A DNA stretch of 64,000 nucleotides from a virus. The DNA lies in IMG/VR virus record IMGVR_UViG_3300037069_000805, positions 1-64,000 of that record; one strand, given 5' to 3'. The position numbers and the translations under genes were made by a program. The stretch's first letter is position 1. Each line of letters begins with the position of its first letter. This document shows, piece by piece, positions 1 to 5,995 of this stretch. Below the pieces are notes generated by a model that was given only the letters and a program-made list of their open reading frames with translations, was not told the origin of the DNA and searched no databases.

Positions 1-54
1 TATATTCCAACACTGAATTGTTGGACAAGTAAATTTTTTATTAACTAAATTATT

Positions 55-162
55 ATGAAGAAACTATTATTTATACTATTTATAGTATTAACAACATCAT
101 GTGCATCCAAAGGAGGCAACATACATAAGTATAATTGTCATTGTAAATCTAAAACAGTATGA
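55..162 (+). CDS. small lipoprotein, 35 aa
   Basis: This 35-codon frame begins with a lysine pair, a hydrophobic stretch and a lipobox-like TTSC at residues 13-16, so the product is probably exported and lipid-anchored at Cys16. The mature peptide is short and polar, with two further cysteines. The motif TAACTAA lies 6 bases before the ATG. A similar lipoprotein follows at 534. Function is unknown; a cell-envelope role during infection is only an inference from the signal peptide. Confidence 0.6.
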   Translation: MKKLLFILFIVLTTSCASKGGNIHKYNCHCKSKTV

Positions 163-221
163 TAACAATATTATTAATTATTCTAATAGTAATTATATTA
201 GATAATAAATATAACAAATGA
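159..221 (+). CDS. possible 20-aa membrane peptide
   Basis: The ATG overlaps the TGA of the preceding lipoprotein (ATGA), a typical coupled junction. The predicted peptide is almost entirely Ile/Leu/Val followed by a short polar tail, so it would be a single membrane segment. It is too short to be sure it is translated, and no family is recognised. Confidence 0.3.
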   Translation: MITILLIILIVIILDNKYNK

Positions 222-319
222 GTGAGAATTGAATATAAATTATTAAATGAGATGTTAAACAACTTAGCTAATAAGATTATAATTGATTTTCTGAAACTTT
301 GAAATATACACTAATATAT

Positions 320-376
320 AATATCTAAATGATCTTCGTACGTGAATTCATTTAGTATCTGTCAGACTCAGATATA
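320..376 (+). ncRNA. structured element in the 222-454 gap
   Basis: The 233-base gap before 455 has no convincing gene. It holds an ordered fold: CTAAATGA at 325-332 pairs with TCATTTAG at 348-355, ATCTG at 357-361 pairs with CAGAT at 369-373, and ATATCT at 321-326 can close the whole with AGATAT at 370-375. Some pairings are mutually exclusive. No clear T-run follows, so this may be an untranslated RNA or leader. The next gene has TAACTAA upstream of its start. Confidence 0.35.
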
Positions 377-454
377 TTATTTAAATAGAAGTAAATCTTG
401 TTTGTTATATTTTATAATATTAGAAGTTTTTTAAATAACTAAAACAAAAACAAA

Positions 455-523
455 ATGAAAACAACTAAAAATGAAATATGGAATCCTGTTAATAAACATG
501 GTAACCCAGAAGATATTGATTAA
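455..523 (+). CDS. 22-aa polar peptide, unknown
   Basis: A very short frame that starts 12 bases after a TAACTAA motif and ends just before the lipoprotein gene at 534. The peptide is hydrophilic with no recognisable domain. Support is only positional (A-rich leader, leader motif, tight spacing), so this call is tentative. Confidence 0.3.
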   Translation: MKTTKNEIWNPVNKHGNPEDID

Positions 524-533
524 ATCTTAAATT

Positions 534-686
534 ATGAAAAAATTAATATTATTAGTAATATTATCATTCACAACATCATGTTCAACATGTAATGTTAAAA
601 TAAAGAAAACTAACCCTAAAATAACTATTTATGAACGTATTTATACCTTGGTTGTTTTTTATAGTATTTATACTAACCCTAAGTAA
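534..686 (+). CDS. small lipoprotein-like protein, 50 aa
   Basis: The N-terminus has a lysine pair, a Leu/Ile-rich core and TTSC at residues 13-16, matching a Bacteroidota lipoprotein signal. It resembles the lipoprotein at 55. The second half overlaps another frame (631-750) that encodes a membrane peptide, so either the two genes overlap or the C-terminal half is not under selection. Function unknown. Confidence 0.5.
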   Translation: MKKLILLVILSFTTSCSTCNVKIKKTNPKITIYERIYTLVVFYSIYTNPK

Positions 687-750
687 ACCATCAAAACCTA
701 AAAACTTTAAAATTAAGTTTAAAAAATCTAAAAAAGATGTTACTAATTAG
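631..750 (+). CDS. 39-aa membrane peptide with basic tail
   Basis: This frame overlaps the end of the lipoprotein-like gene at 534 in another phase. It encodes one hydrophobic segment (about residues 3-17) followed by a strongly lysine-rich tail, the usual layout of small inner-membrane proteins of phage early regions. No family recognised. Confidence 0.4.
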   Translation: MNVFIPWLFFIVFILTLSKPSKPKNFKIKFKKSKKDVTN

Positions 751-818
751 AATATATATAATTATAATAATATTATGTGTATTATTTGAAGATAATATTA
801 ACAATTAAATTTAACATT

Positions 819-1025
819 ATGAAACCTACTAAAACATATTATGATAGAAATCAAACAATGTGGGAATATTGGCTTATTACAAGTATAATTATATTCTTAT
901 GTTATTTCTTTATTGGTACATTGCCTAATAGTATAAAAGAATTTCCTAATTGGTTAATATTCTTTTTATTATCAGTAATAAATTTAACTATATGTATTTT
1001 TAAAGGAATACAAACTAAATATTAA
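819..1025 (+). CDS. small two-helix membrane protein, 68 aa
   Basis: The product has two hydrophobic segments (about residues 17-36 and 44-62) and short charged ends, so it is probably an integral inner-membrane protein. I chose the ATG at 819 rather than the in-frame ATG at 777. The former follows an A/T-rich leader like its neighbours, and the extra upstream residues are weakly coding. Function unknown. Confidence 0.55.
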   Translation: MKPTKTYYDRNQTMWEYWLITSIIIFLCYFFIGTLPNSIKEFPNWLIFFLLSVINLTICIFKGIQTKY

Positions 1026-1070
1026 CAATATATAATATAAAAATAAATATTATATAATAATAAAATTAAA

Positions 1071-1136
1071 ATGAAAACTATTTATAAAATCCTAAAATCT
1101 TTAGGTCAGGGTGCTGGACACGCAATGAGAAACTAA
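1071..1136 (+). CDS. 21-aa peptide, unknown
   Basis: A short frame with an A-rich leader right before the ATG, lying in line with neighbouring small genes. The peptide is basic with a small glycine-rich centre (GQGAGH). No domain is recognised and coding status is uncertain. Confidence 0.3.
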   Translation: MKTIYKILKSLGQGAGHAMRN

Positions 1137-1151
1137 TTTAAAACAATAATT

Positions 1152-1331
1152 ATGGTAATATTTATAATAATTCTTATTATATGTGCTATTGTATGGATAT
1201 TACAACCAGCAATAAATGCATCAGCTGAGGTTAAAATAACTTCAGAAGAAAAAGAAGACAAAGGTCATTTAACTGACCATATTAATTCAGTGGTAAATCC
1301 ACCAAAAAGAAAAAGAAAACAAAAGAAATAA
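1152..1331 (+). CDS. 59-aa single-pass membrane protein
   Basis: A hydrophobic N-terminal segment (residues 2-18) could be an uncleaved anchor or signal sequence. It is followed by an acidic middle and a C-terminus of alternating Lys/Arg (KRKRKQKK). Only 4 bases separate it from the next gene, suggesting cotranscription. Function unknown. Confidence 0.5.
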   Translation: MVIFIIILIICAIVWILQPAINASAEVKITSEEKEDKGHLTDHINSVVNPPKRKRKQKK

Positions 1332-1335
1332 TATT

Positions 1336-1515
1336 ATGGGAACAGCATGCATTTTAATAGGTTTACTTATATTCCTTCTTGTATCAGCTGTTAACTTCAG
1401 CCATACAGAACATGTTCATAGAAATACTCCTGAACATGAGAAATTAAAAGAAGTAAAAGAAAAGCCTAACTTAGAAACTAAACAAACTTTTAAGTTAGGT
1501 AAAACTAATAAATAA
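1336..1515 (+). CDS. 59-aa membrane protein, unknown
   Basis: One hydrophobic segment (residues 3-20) is followed by a His- and Lys/Glu-rich soluble tail. Length and layout match the preceding 59-residue protein, so the two may be a related pair. The stop codon overlaps a TAACTAA motif that leads the next gene. Confidence 0.5.
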   Translation: MGTACILIGLLIFLLVSAVNFSHTEHVHRNTPEHEKLKEVKEKPNLETKQTFKLGKTNK

Positions 1516-1536
1516 CTAACAATTAAATTAAACATT

Positions 1537-1713
1537 ATGAAAAATCAAGATCAAAACAAAGTAGTAAATTTAAATCAGAAATCTAAATCTCATTTTGAGA
1601 AAAAAGAAACTATCTTTAATGATAGAGATAGTATGAGGAATTACTTTCTTAATGAATTATCAAAAGTAAGGTTAATTAGAATGAATCTAAAACCTATTTT
1701 ATTCTTCACCTAA
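1537..1713 (+). CDS. 58-aa polar protein, unknown
   Basis: A soluble Lys/Asn/Gln-rich protein without membrane segments. Its stop codon overlaps the next start (TAATG), so the two genes are probably translationally coupled. A TAACTAA motif precedes the start by 17 bases. No family recognised. Confidence 0.5.
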   Translation: MKNQDQNKVVNLNQKSKSHFEKKETIFNDRDSMRNYFLNELSKVRLIRMNLKPILFFT

Positions 1714-1985
1714 TGAAACTAAAATTATTTAGATATATAAAGTATAGATTATACAAATATATACCTGGTACGAGTCAATTAGCTGCTTTAGAAGCACAAA
1801 GACTTGGTAAATATCTATCTGAAAATTATACAGAAGGACAACAACTGATAATATTGGATGAATTACATAATAATATTTGTGAACATCGTAGAAAACAGAT
1901 AGAAGAAAAAGAACAATTGATTATAGATGAAAGTAATCATTTAAAATCATTACAAAACAATTTAGAAAAATTAATTAATAGGTAA
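1713..1985 (+). CDS. 90-aa coiled-coil protein, unknown
   Basis: The first 20 residues are strongly basic and aromatic; residues 50-88 are a Glu/Lys/Leu pattern typical of a coiled coil. The start overlaps the stop of the upstream gene. It could be a small oligomeric regulator, but nothing specific is recognised. Confidence 0.55.
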   Translation: MKLKLFRYIKYRLYKYIPGTSQLAALEAQRLGKYLSENYTEGQQLIILDELHNNICEHRRKQIEEKEQLIIDESNHLKSLQNNLEKLINR

Positions 1986-2113
1986 AATGGTCACATAATG
2001 ATTATATCTTATTTATTGTCTTAATATATATTAGTTTCGATTAATATATAGGTATAATAAAGCATTGAGATATAGTGGTATTCTTGCACTAGCCACAAGA
2101 TTATTAATTAAAT

Positions 2114-2181
2114 AGGTAAAGTATGAATATTTTATTATAACCCACGTTATGGTAATTATAATATTTTGGATTACTTTACCT
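2114..2181 (+). terminator. hairpin closing the 1986-2215 gap
   Basis: AGGTAAAGTA at 2114-2123 pairs perfectly with TACTTTACCT at 2172-2181, and the 3' arm runs into CTCTTTT, a plausible intrinsic terminator. The long apical part contains further A/T pairing and a short CCA/TGG stem. Upstream, 2020-2100 carries other small hairpins but no gene. The next gene begins after a TAACTAA motif at 2200-2206. Confidence 0.5.
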
Positions 2182-2215
2182 CTTTTCTAAATTATAAAAT
2201 AACTAATTAAATATT

Positions 2216-2563
2216 ATGAAAAATTTAAAAGTAACAAAAGTAAATATTGATCAAATTCTATTTGATAATGGTGTAATATTAACTTCTGATCATTATCAAG
2301 ATTGTTGTGAAAATCATTATTTATCAATGTCTGATTTAACACTTAAGGATTTTGAAGGATTAGAATTTGATTTATCAAATGATAACTTTTTCAATAGAAT
2401 TGATGGTTATGGTATTGAATTAATACCAATTAAAGGTCATTCTGTTAAAATACCAGGATATGGAGAAAATAATGGATATTACTCATCAAATTTAAAATTA
2501 GTATTATCTGGTAATAAAGATTATAATAAAGAATTTGATATAACAGAATGTCAAAATTATTAA
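2216..2563 (+). CDS. 115-aa soluble protein, unknown
   Basis: An acidic soluble protein with a Cys-Cys pair near residue 30 and no membrane segment. It stands alone between two structured gaps, with TAACTAA 9 bases before its start. No domain is recognised; the compact beta-rich look suggests a small folded early protein. Confidence 0.6.
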   Translation: MKNLKVTKVNIDQILFDNGVILTSDHYQDCCENHYLSMSDLTLKDFEGLEFDLSNDNFFNRIDGYGIELIPIKGHSVKIPGYGENNGYYSSNLKLVLSGNKDYNKEFDITECQNY

Positions 2564-2571
2564 ATTAAAAC

Positions 2572-2708
2572 AATCTATTTTTCTGGTAGTTGTAGCTACG
2601 AAGTCCCAGTAATAGATTATGGCTTTATAGAGTGGTCTAATTAACTCTTGTAGCTTCAGTAACTTATCGGGTTAGACGTGATTGTATCTTACCTAACCCT
2701 TGTTACTG
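2572..2708 (+). ncRNA. structured non-coding gap with stacked hairpins
   Basis: The gap between two genes is filled with strong hairpins. AATCTATT (2572-2579) pairs with AATAGATT (2611-2618), with an inner CTGG/CCAG. CAGTAAC (2657-2663) pairs with GTTACTG (2702-2708), with an inner perfect GGGTTAG (2669-2675) to CTAACCC (2693-2699). A small AGAGT/ACTCT stem lies between. G+C is higher in the stems than in nearby coding DNA, as expected for a selected RNA fold. Role unknown: terminator, processing signal or small RNA. Confidence 0.5.
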
Positions 2709-2729
2709 TTGATTAACTAATTAAGTATT

Positions 2730-2939
2730 ATGGAAAATAATGAAAAAATAACAATAGATAATGAAGTTTATGAATATTCTAAATTTTATGATAGATTACA
2801 GATCATTAATGATGATTCAAATAAACCAGGAATAATATGTCCAAAATGTTTAAATACACTTTTTACTATTACATATGGAGATTATAAATGTATAGCGAAT
2901 TGTAAATGTGGTCACAGTATGACTGTTTACGATGGTTAA
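2730..2939 (+). CDS. 69-aa zinc-ribbon protein
   Basis: Residues 37-61 contain CPKC and a second CKCG cluster with an extra Cys between them, consistent with a small zinc ribbon. The N-terminal half is acidic. TAACTAA lies 9 bases upstream of the ATG. Small zinc ribbons in phage early regions often bind nucleic acid or host proteins, but no target is visible here. Confidence 0.6.
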   Translation: MENNEKITIDNEVYEYSKFYDRLQIINDDSNKPGIICPKCLNTLFTITYGDYKCIANCKCGHSMTVYDG

Positions 2940-2965
2940 ATTATAAATTAAAAAATAAATAAATT

Positions 2966-3049
2966 ATGAAACACTCATACAATCAACTTATGAATTGGAT
3001 TAGTTCCAATAAGAAAGATACTTATGTATCTCTTACAGAATACAAATAG
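2966..3049 (+). CDS. 27-aa peptide, unknown
   Basis: A short frame with an A/T-rich leader and a TAG stop at 3047-3049. It ends inside the structured region that leads into the tRNA-like cluster. Hydrophilic, no domain; coding status uncertain. Confidence 0.3.
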   Translation: MKHSYNQLMNWISSNKKDTYVSLTEYK

Positions 3050-3097
3050 GAATCTAAATGATTCTAATTGGAAGCACCAGCCATCAATTGGTGCCCT
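3044..3097 (+). ncRNA. branched hairpin element before the tRNA-like cluster
   Basis: Two stems sit side by side: GAATC (3050-3054)/GATTC (3060-3064) and GCACCA (3074-3079)/TGGTGC (3089-3094). They are bracketed by a short AGG/CCT closing helix (3048-3050 with 3095-3097). Downstream, 3100-3184 has no gene but further short stems, including an ACACC/GGTGT hairpin. Function unknown. Confidence 0.35.
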
Positions 3098-3184
3098 AAT
3101 ATTTATTTATAAATATTTTGTAAGGTGACACCATCTTCAAAGGTGTATCAGATGTGGAAAGTAGAGTACTGTCTGATTGTCGTT

Positions 3185-3276
3185 AGGTGAGTAAATAACT
3201 GGTAATGAATATGGACGTTTATGCCATATTAATGTGATAGACACGGGCGTGTTCTATTTGGTTCGACTCCCACCTC
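3185..3276 (+). tRNA. tRNA-like element 1 (atypical)
   Basis: A GGTTCGACTCC T-loop box (3260-3270) is followed directly by an acceptor-like arm: AGGTG (3185-3189) with CACCT (3271-3275). A GGTAA D-loop-like motif, an ATATGG/CCATAT arm and an extra arm like a long variable loop are present. The T-stem is weak and the anticodon-position loop is about 9 bases, so no anticodon can be assigned. It may be a diverged or decayed class II tRNA. Confidence 0.4.
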
Positions 3277-3290
3277 ATCGTGTAATTATA

Positions 3291-3359
3291 GGTAAGGGTA
3301 CATGAGTTAGTACTACTTATTGCCAACAATAAGGGAGGGTTCGAGTCCCTCTCTTACCT
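3291..3359 (+). tRNA. tRNA-like element 2 (atypical anticodon arm)
   Basis: A seven-pair acceptor (GGTAAGG with TCTTACC, one G-T) and a perfect T-arm (GAGGG, loop TTCGAGT, CCCTC) are clear. GTAC/GTAC forms a D-arm with no linker after the acceptor. The next arm is CTTAT/ATAAG around an 8-base loop containing GCC, rather than the normal 7-base loop. A Gly(GCC) ancestry is possible. At 69 bases it is short for a tRNA. Confidence 0.5.
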
Positions 3360-3395
3360 CAAAGATTAATATCTAAAGAAACTCAATCCGAGTGT

Positions 3396-3467
3396 GGTAG
3401 AATATGAGTAATTTAAAGGCTGGACGTAGTCGCCTTGTTGTGTAAGGTTCGATTCCTTCGTCTACCT
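3396..3467 (+). tRNA. tRNA-like element 3 (atypical anticodon arm)
   Basis: GGTAGA pairs with TCTACC as an acceptor stem, and AAGG/CCTT encloses the loop TTCGATT as a T-arm. The middle arm (GGC...GCC with inner GAC/GTC) has the right 17-base span, but position 33 would not be T, so an anticodon of CGT is doubtful. The D-arm lacks a clear GG. Real tRNA or relic cannot be settled by eye. Confidence 0.45.
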
Positions 3468-3507
3468 CAAATAAACTTCATAATGTTTATTTAGTAGTTA
3501 GTTAAAG

Positions 3508-3569
3508 TGTGGGTGAGAGTTATTGAACCCGATTAAAAGGGAGCGTTTAGCTGTTAACCCACATTTTTT
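3508..3569 (+). terminator. branched terminator after the tRNA-like cluster
   Basis: TGTGGGT (3508-3514) pairs with ACCCACA (3557-3563) and is followed by TTTTTT, the form of an intrinsic terminator. The apical part is not a simple loop: CCC/GGG and AGC/GCT mini-stems fit inside, giving a Y shape like the elements at 9022 and 31971. It would end the transcript carrying the tRNA-like RNAs. Confidence 0.55.
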
Positions 3570-3594
3570 ATTATAAATTTAAAAAATAAATATT

Positions 3595-3756
3595 ATGTTT
3601 AAAAGAGTAAAACAAGGTTACAAAGTAACTAAATTAGAATTTTGGTTATATAAACAATATAAAAGATTACCAATTTATATATGTATAATATTTATAATTA
3701 TATTCTTATATTTTTGGGTAAGAATTAGTATTAATTTTATTAAACAATATTGGTAA
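3595..3756 (+). CDS. 53-aa single-pass membrane protein
   Basis: Residues 1-27 are basic and aromatic, residues 28-43 are a hydrophobic Ile/Phe/Leu segment, and the C-terminus is short and polar. It is probably anchored in the inner membrane with a basic cytoplasmic face. One base separates its stop from the next start. Function unknown. Confidence 0.5.
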   Translation: MFKRVKQGYKVTKLEFWLYKQYKRLPIYICIIFIIIFLYFWVRISINFIKQYW

Positions 3757-3757
3757 T

Positions 3758-4003
3758 ATGACAACAAAACAATGGATTAAAATATTACAAGATTTTGGAT
3801 TAGATTATTATAATCAATGTAATACATTTATTTGTGTTAAAGGTATAAATGGTCAAGTAACAATACTACATTCAAATCATCCAGATAATAAAATCTATGC
3901 AGTATCAACATTATTAACTCTAAAAGACCATATTAAACAAATGGGTAGAGATTCATTAAAAATGGAATTACATTCATTATTAGATATAACTAGACATGTA
4001 TAA
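3758..4003 (+). CDS. 81-aa soluble protein, unknown
   Basis: A small soluble protein with two cysteines in the first third and a C-terminal helical half. It follows the membrane peptide by one base and overlaps the next short frame by 8 bases. No recognised family. Confidence 0.55.
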   Translation: MTTKQWIKILQDFGLDYYNQCNTFICVKGINGQVTILHSNHPDNKIYAVSTLLTLKDHIKQMGRDSLKMELHSLLDITRHV

Positions 4004-4118
4004 TAATAAATATAACTATGAAGAAACATTTTGTAATTTACATTTTCCAACTGGAGAAATGATAACAGTACATATATGGAATATAATAGACCTTAATAGA
4101 GGCTTAAGATTAAATTAA
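3996..4118 (+). CDS. 40-aa small protein, unknown
   Basis: The frame starts within the last codons of the preceding gene, in another phase, and ends 7 bases before the next start. The peptide is mixed polar/aromatic. The tight overlap supports a real coupled gene, but there is no functional clue. Confidence 0.4.
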   Translation: MYNNKYNYEETFCNLHFPTGEMITVHIWNIIDLNRGLRLN

Positions 4119-4125
4119 AAAAATT

Positions 4126-4350
4126 ATGACAAATACACAAGTTTCATATTTTATTTATATAATAGGATATATTTTAAGTTTTATATTATGTAAAATTTTA
4201 AGAGATAAATCAAAAAGTAATAATTGGGATGATATTGTTTCGTCAGTATTTTTATCAATATTAAGTTGGTTTTTTATAATTCTTGTAGGAATTGTATATT
4301 TATTAGATTACTTAATGATAAAAAAACCTAAACCACCAAAATGGCTATGA
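4126..4350 (+). CDS. 74-aa two-helix membrane protein
   Basis: Two hydrophobic segments (about residues 5-23 and 40-63) flank a charged loop, and the C-terminus is rich in Lys and Pro. It is likely an integral membrane protein. Its TGA overlaps the ATG of the next frame (ATGA). Confidence 0.55.
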   Translation: MTNTQVSYFIYIIGYILSFILCKILRDKSKSNNWDDIVSSVFLSILSWFFIILVGIVYLLDYLMIKKPKPPKWL

Positions 4351-4490
4351 AAAAACTATTTGAGGCTTTACTAGATAGAGCTAAAGAAATTGAAAATAAA
4401 TGTAAAAAAGATCCTATTGAATTTATTGATAATAAATTAATGAATGATTTTTATTTACAAGGTAAACATTATAAAATATCAGGATATTAA
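4347..4490 (+). CDS. 47-aa charged helical protein
   Basis: The ATGA junction at 4347-4350 couples it to the upstream membrane protein; an ATG two codons earlier (4341) is also possible. The peptide is a Lys/Glu-rich helix. Its last third overlaps the start of the next gene in a different frame. Confidence 0.45.
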   Translation: MKKLFEALLDRAKEIENKCKKDPIEFIDNKLMNDFYLQGKHYKISGY

Positions 4491-4791
4491 TATAAAATCA
4501 ATAGAATTAAAAGAAGAACATAAATCTAAATTATTAGAAATGTGTAAAGAATTGTTTCCTGAATATCCAAATTTACAATTTGGAGTTAAAGAAAAACACA
4601 ATTGGTCTAAAGATTATTTAGTTTTTGGATTAATAGGTGATGAACCAATAATTCATTGGTTTGAATTTTGTATGAGATATTTATTACCAAAAGTATTTAA
4701 TAAGAAAAGAATAAAGTTAGATTGTACATTCGGAGAAGAATCAGATCTAATTGAAATAATTTATAAACAATTTAAAAAAATGAAAAAATGA
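4444..4791 (+). CDS. HWFEFC-family protein, 115 aa
   Basis: It shares a pattern with the protein at 6702: a KSKLLEM...LFP block near residues 28-40, then HWFEFC around residues 71-77, a PK pair and a C-terminal acidic turn. The two are clearly paralogs. The conserved Trp/Phe/Cys motif suggests a small structured domain of unknown role. The first 15 residues overlap the upstream gene and may not all be translated. The stop overlaps the next ATG. Confidence 0.6.
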   Translation: MIFIYKVNIIKYQDINIKSIELKEEHKSKLLEMCKELFPEYPNLQFGVKEKHNWSKDYLVFGLIGDEPIIHWFEFCMRYLLPKVFNKKRIKLDCTFGEESDLIEIIYKQFKKMKK

Positions 4792-5246
4792 AAAAAATAA
4801 TATTATTAGTAGTTATAACAATGAGTCTTATATCTTGTATGAAAGATAATAATTCTGGATTATATCCAGAGAATAAATTAGTTACACAGCAACCTAAATT
4901 AGAAAATACATTAAAAGAAGGTGTAATTGTTGGGATAAGTAAAGTAGTTACTACACATGATAGTTCTAATGATAGAGCTGTTAATGGAGCCTTATTAGGA
5001 GGTGCTGCAAGCTATTTTTTATCTCGTAGACCATCTATTACCAAAACTTTAATAGGAGCTAGTACAGGAGCTGTAGTAGGTAAGACAACAGGTGGAGATA
5101 TTACGCAAACTACAAATTATATATTAACTATTAAGAATTTATCAGATAATAGTATTACACAAAAAGCAACAACATCGTCAGGATTTATGGTTAAAGATAC
5201 TATTAATTATGATGAATATAGTGATGTAATATTTAAGAAATCATGA
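4788..5246 (+). CDS. glycine-zipper lipoprotein, 152 aa
   Basis: The signal peptide ends in LISC (Cys17), a lipobox, so the product should be a lipoprotein. Residues 67-100 are a small-residue hydrophobic repeat (GALLGGAAS...GASTGAVVG), the glycine-zipper pattern found in 17-kDa/SlyB-like outer-membrane lipoproteins. The C-terminal part looks beta-rich. A phage copy could alter the host envelope or block superinfection, which is inference. It overlaps the preceding gene by 4 bases and the next by ATGA. Confidence 0.65.
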   Translation: MKKIILLVVITMSLISCMKDNNSGLYPENKLVTQQPKLENTLKEGVIVGISKVVTTHDSSNDRAVNGALLGGAASYFLSRRPSITKTLIGASTGAVVGKTTGGDITQTTNYILTIKNLSDNSITQKATTSSGFMVKDTINYDEYSDVIFKKS

Positions 5247-5311
5247 AAGAACAACATTATTTAGATGATATGGAAGAAGACTGGATGAATGGTCATGTAG
5301 TAGCTTCTTAA
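5243..5311 (+). CDS. 22-aa acidic peptide
   Basis: A short frame coupled to the lipoprotein by an ATGA overlap. Strongly acidic in the middle, no domain. Included because of the junction, with low certainty. Confidence 0.3.
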   Translation: MKEQHYLDDMEEDWMNGHVVAS

Positions 5312-5322
5312 ATAAAGTAATT

Positions 5323-5484
5323 ATGACTATACAAAAAGTTCATAGAATGTACCCACCAAATTATACTGGTGATAGTGTAAAAAAACTAAATGATTATTTA
5401 TTAGATGGTTGGAAAGTTGTAAGAGTTGATCCAATTTCTCATGATGGAAAAACTATTTATAATGATTATTTATTAGAAAAATAA
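5323..5484 (+). CDS. 53-aa small protein, DUF4177-like
   Basis: The core (NDYLLDGWKVVRVDPIS, about residues 23-39) resembles the beta-strand pattern of DUF4177-type small proteins. The stop codon is immediately followed, without a gap, by the pseudoknot at 5485. Function unknown. Confidence 0.5.
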   Translation: MTIQKVHRMYPPNYTGDSVKKLNDYLLDGWKVVRVDPISHDGKTIYNDYLLEK

Positions 5485-5531
5485 AATTCAGTTATCGGTG
5501 GGCAAGTCTGAATTAAAATAAAATCTTGCCT
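5485..5531 (+). ncRNA. H-type pseudoknot upstream of tmRNA
   Basis: Stem 1 is AATTCAG (5485-5491) with CTGAATT (5508-5514), 7 perfect pairs. The loop of stem 1 contains GGGCAAG (5500-5506), which pairs with CTTGCCT (5525-5531), 7 pairs with one G-T. Loop 1 is 8 bases, loop 2 is one base and loop 3 is a 10-base A-rich tract: a textbook H-type pseudoknot. It begins right after a stop codon and ends 7 bases before the tmRNA. It could be a riboswitch, an RNA stabiliser or a processing signal; it does not match the preQ1-I consensus that I know. Confidence 0.65.
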
Positions 5532-5538
5532 ATTTTAA

Positions 5539-5914
5539 GGGGGTGACAGGTTTTGACATATAATTAATAGATATATAATTCAGCCAGAGAGATAACTGTA
5601 AACTAAGGTGAATTTAATAATAAACGGCAAAAATAACAAATCTGTTGGAAACAACACACAAGTTAGCGCAAATATGCGTGTAGTACATAACATCTTAAAC
5701 GGTGGTACTGAAGTGAGAAGTAATTCTCAGCCAATTGTTGCATTAGCAGCATAATATTAAGTTAAAGATTTCTTATTTAGATTAAAGTAAGTGGTGGAAT
5801 CACTAGGAAACTAGTTGACCTCGTGTATCTAAACACATAAATCTATAGTAAAGCTGTATATAAATTATATATTGAAGGTTGATATGGACCCGTTTTCAAT
5901 TAACGGCACCTCCA
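5539..5914 (+). ncRNA. ssrA: transfer-messenger RNA (tmRNA)
   Basis: GGGGGTG (5539-5545) pairs with CACCTCC (5907-5913) as a seven-pair acceptor followed by discriminator A. The third pair is G-T, the alanine identity element of tmRNA. A T-arm CCGTT/AACGG encloses TTCAATT, and the 5' half carries the usual GACAGGTTTTGAC segment. The internal frame ends at TAA 5752-5754 with codons for I-V-A-L-A-A, the degradation-tag signature. The frame is open from 5602, so the tag could be up to about 37 residues; the resume codon is not certain. CCA is not encoded (CTA follows). Length 376, near the usual 350-400. tmRNA rescues stalled ribosomes and tags their products for proteolysis. Confidence 0.93.
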
Positions 5915-5929
5915 CTAACACGACTGTTA

Positions 5930-5975
5930 CTAATTCATAGGGTTCCATGTGAAACTGCATAGAATTAGATTTTTT
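5930..5975 (+). terminator. tmRNA terminator
   Basis: CTAATTC (5930-5936) pairs with GAATTAG (5962-5968), with some inner pairing, and six T residues follow (5970-5975). The position 15 bases after the tmRNA end fits an intrinsic terminator. TAACTAA and the next gene come straight after. Confidence 0.55.
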
Positions 5976-5995
5976 AATTAACTAATATAAATATT

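Noticed and set aside
3508-3569. Minus-strand tRNA at the hairpin (GGGTTCAATAACTC on the reverse strand)
   Set aside because: Only about 55 bases between the paired ends and no proper T-stem; a plus-strand terminator with a T-run explains it better.
5485-5531. preQ1-I or SAM-II riboswitch
   Set aside because: The pseudoknot shape is similar, but loop sequences do not match the consensus I know, and no queuosine or methionine gene lies nearby.
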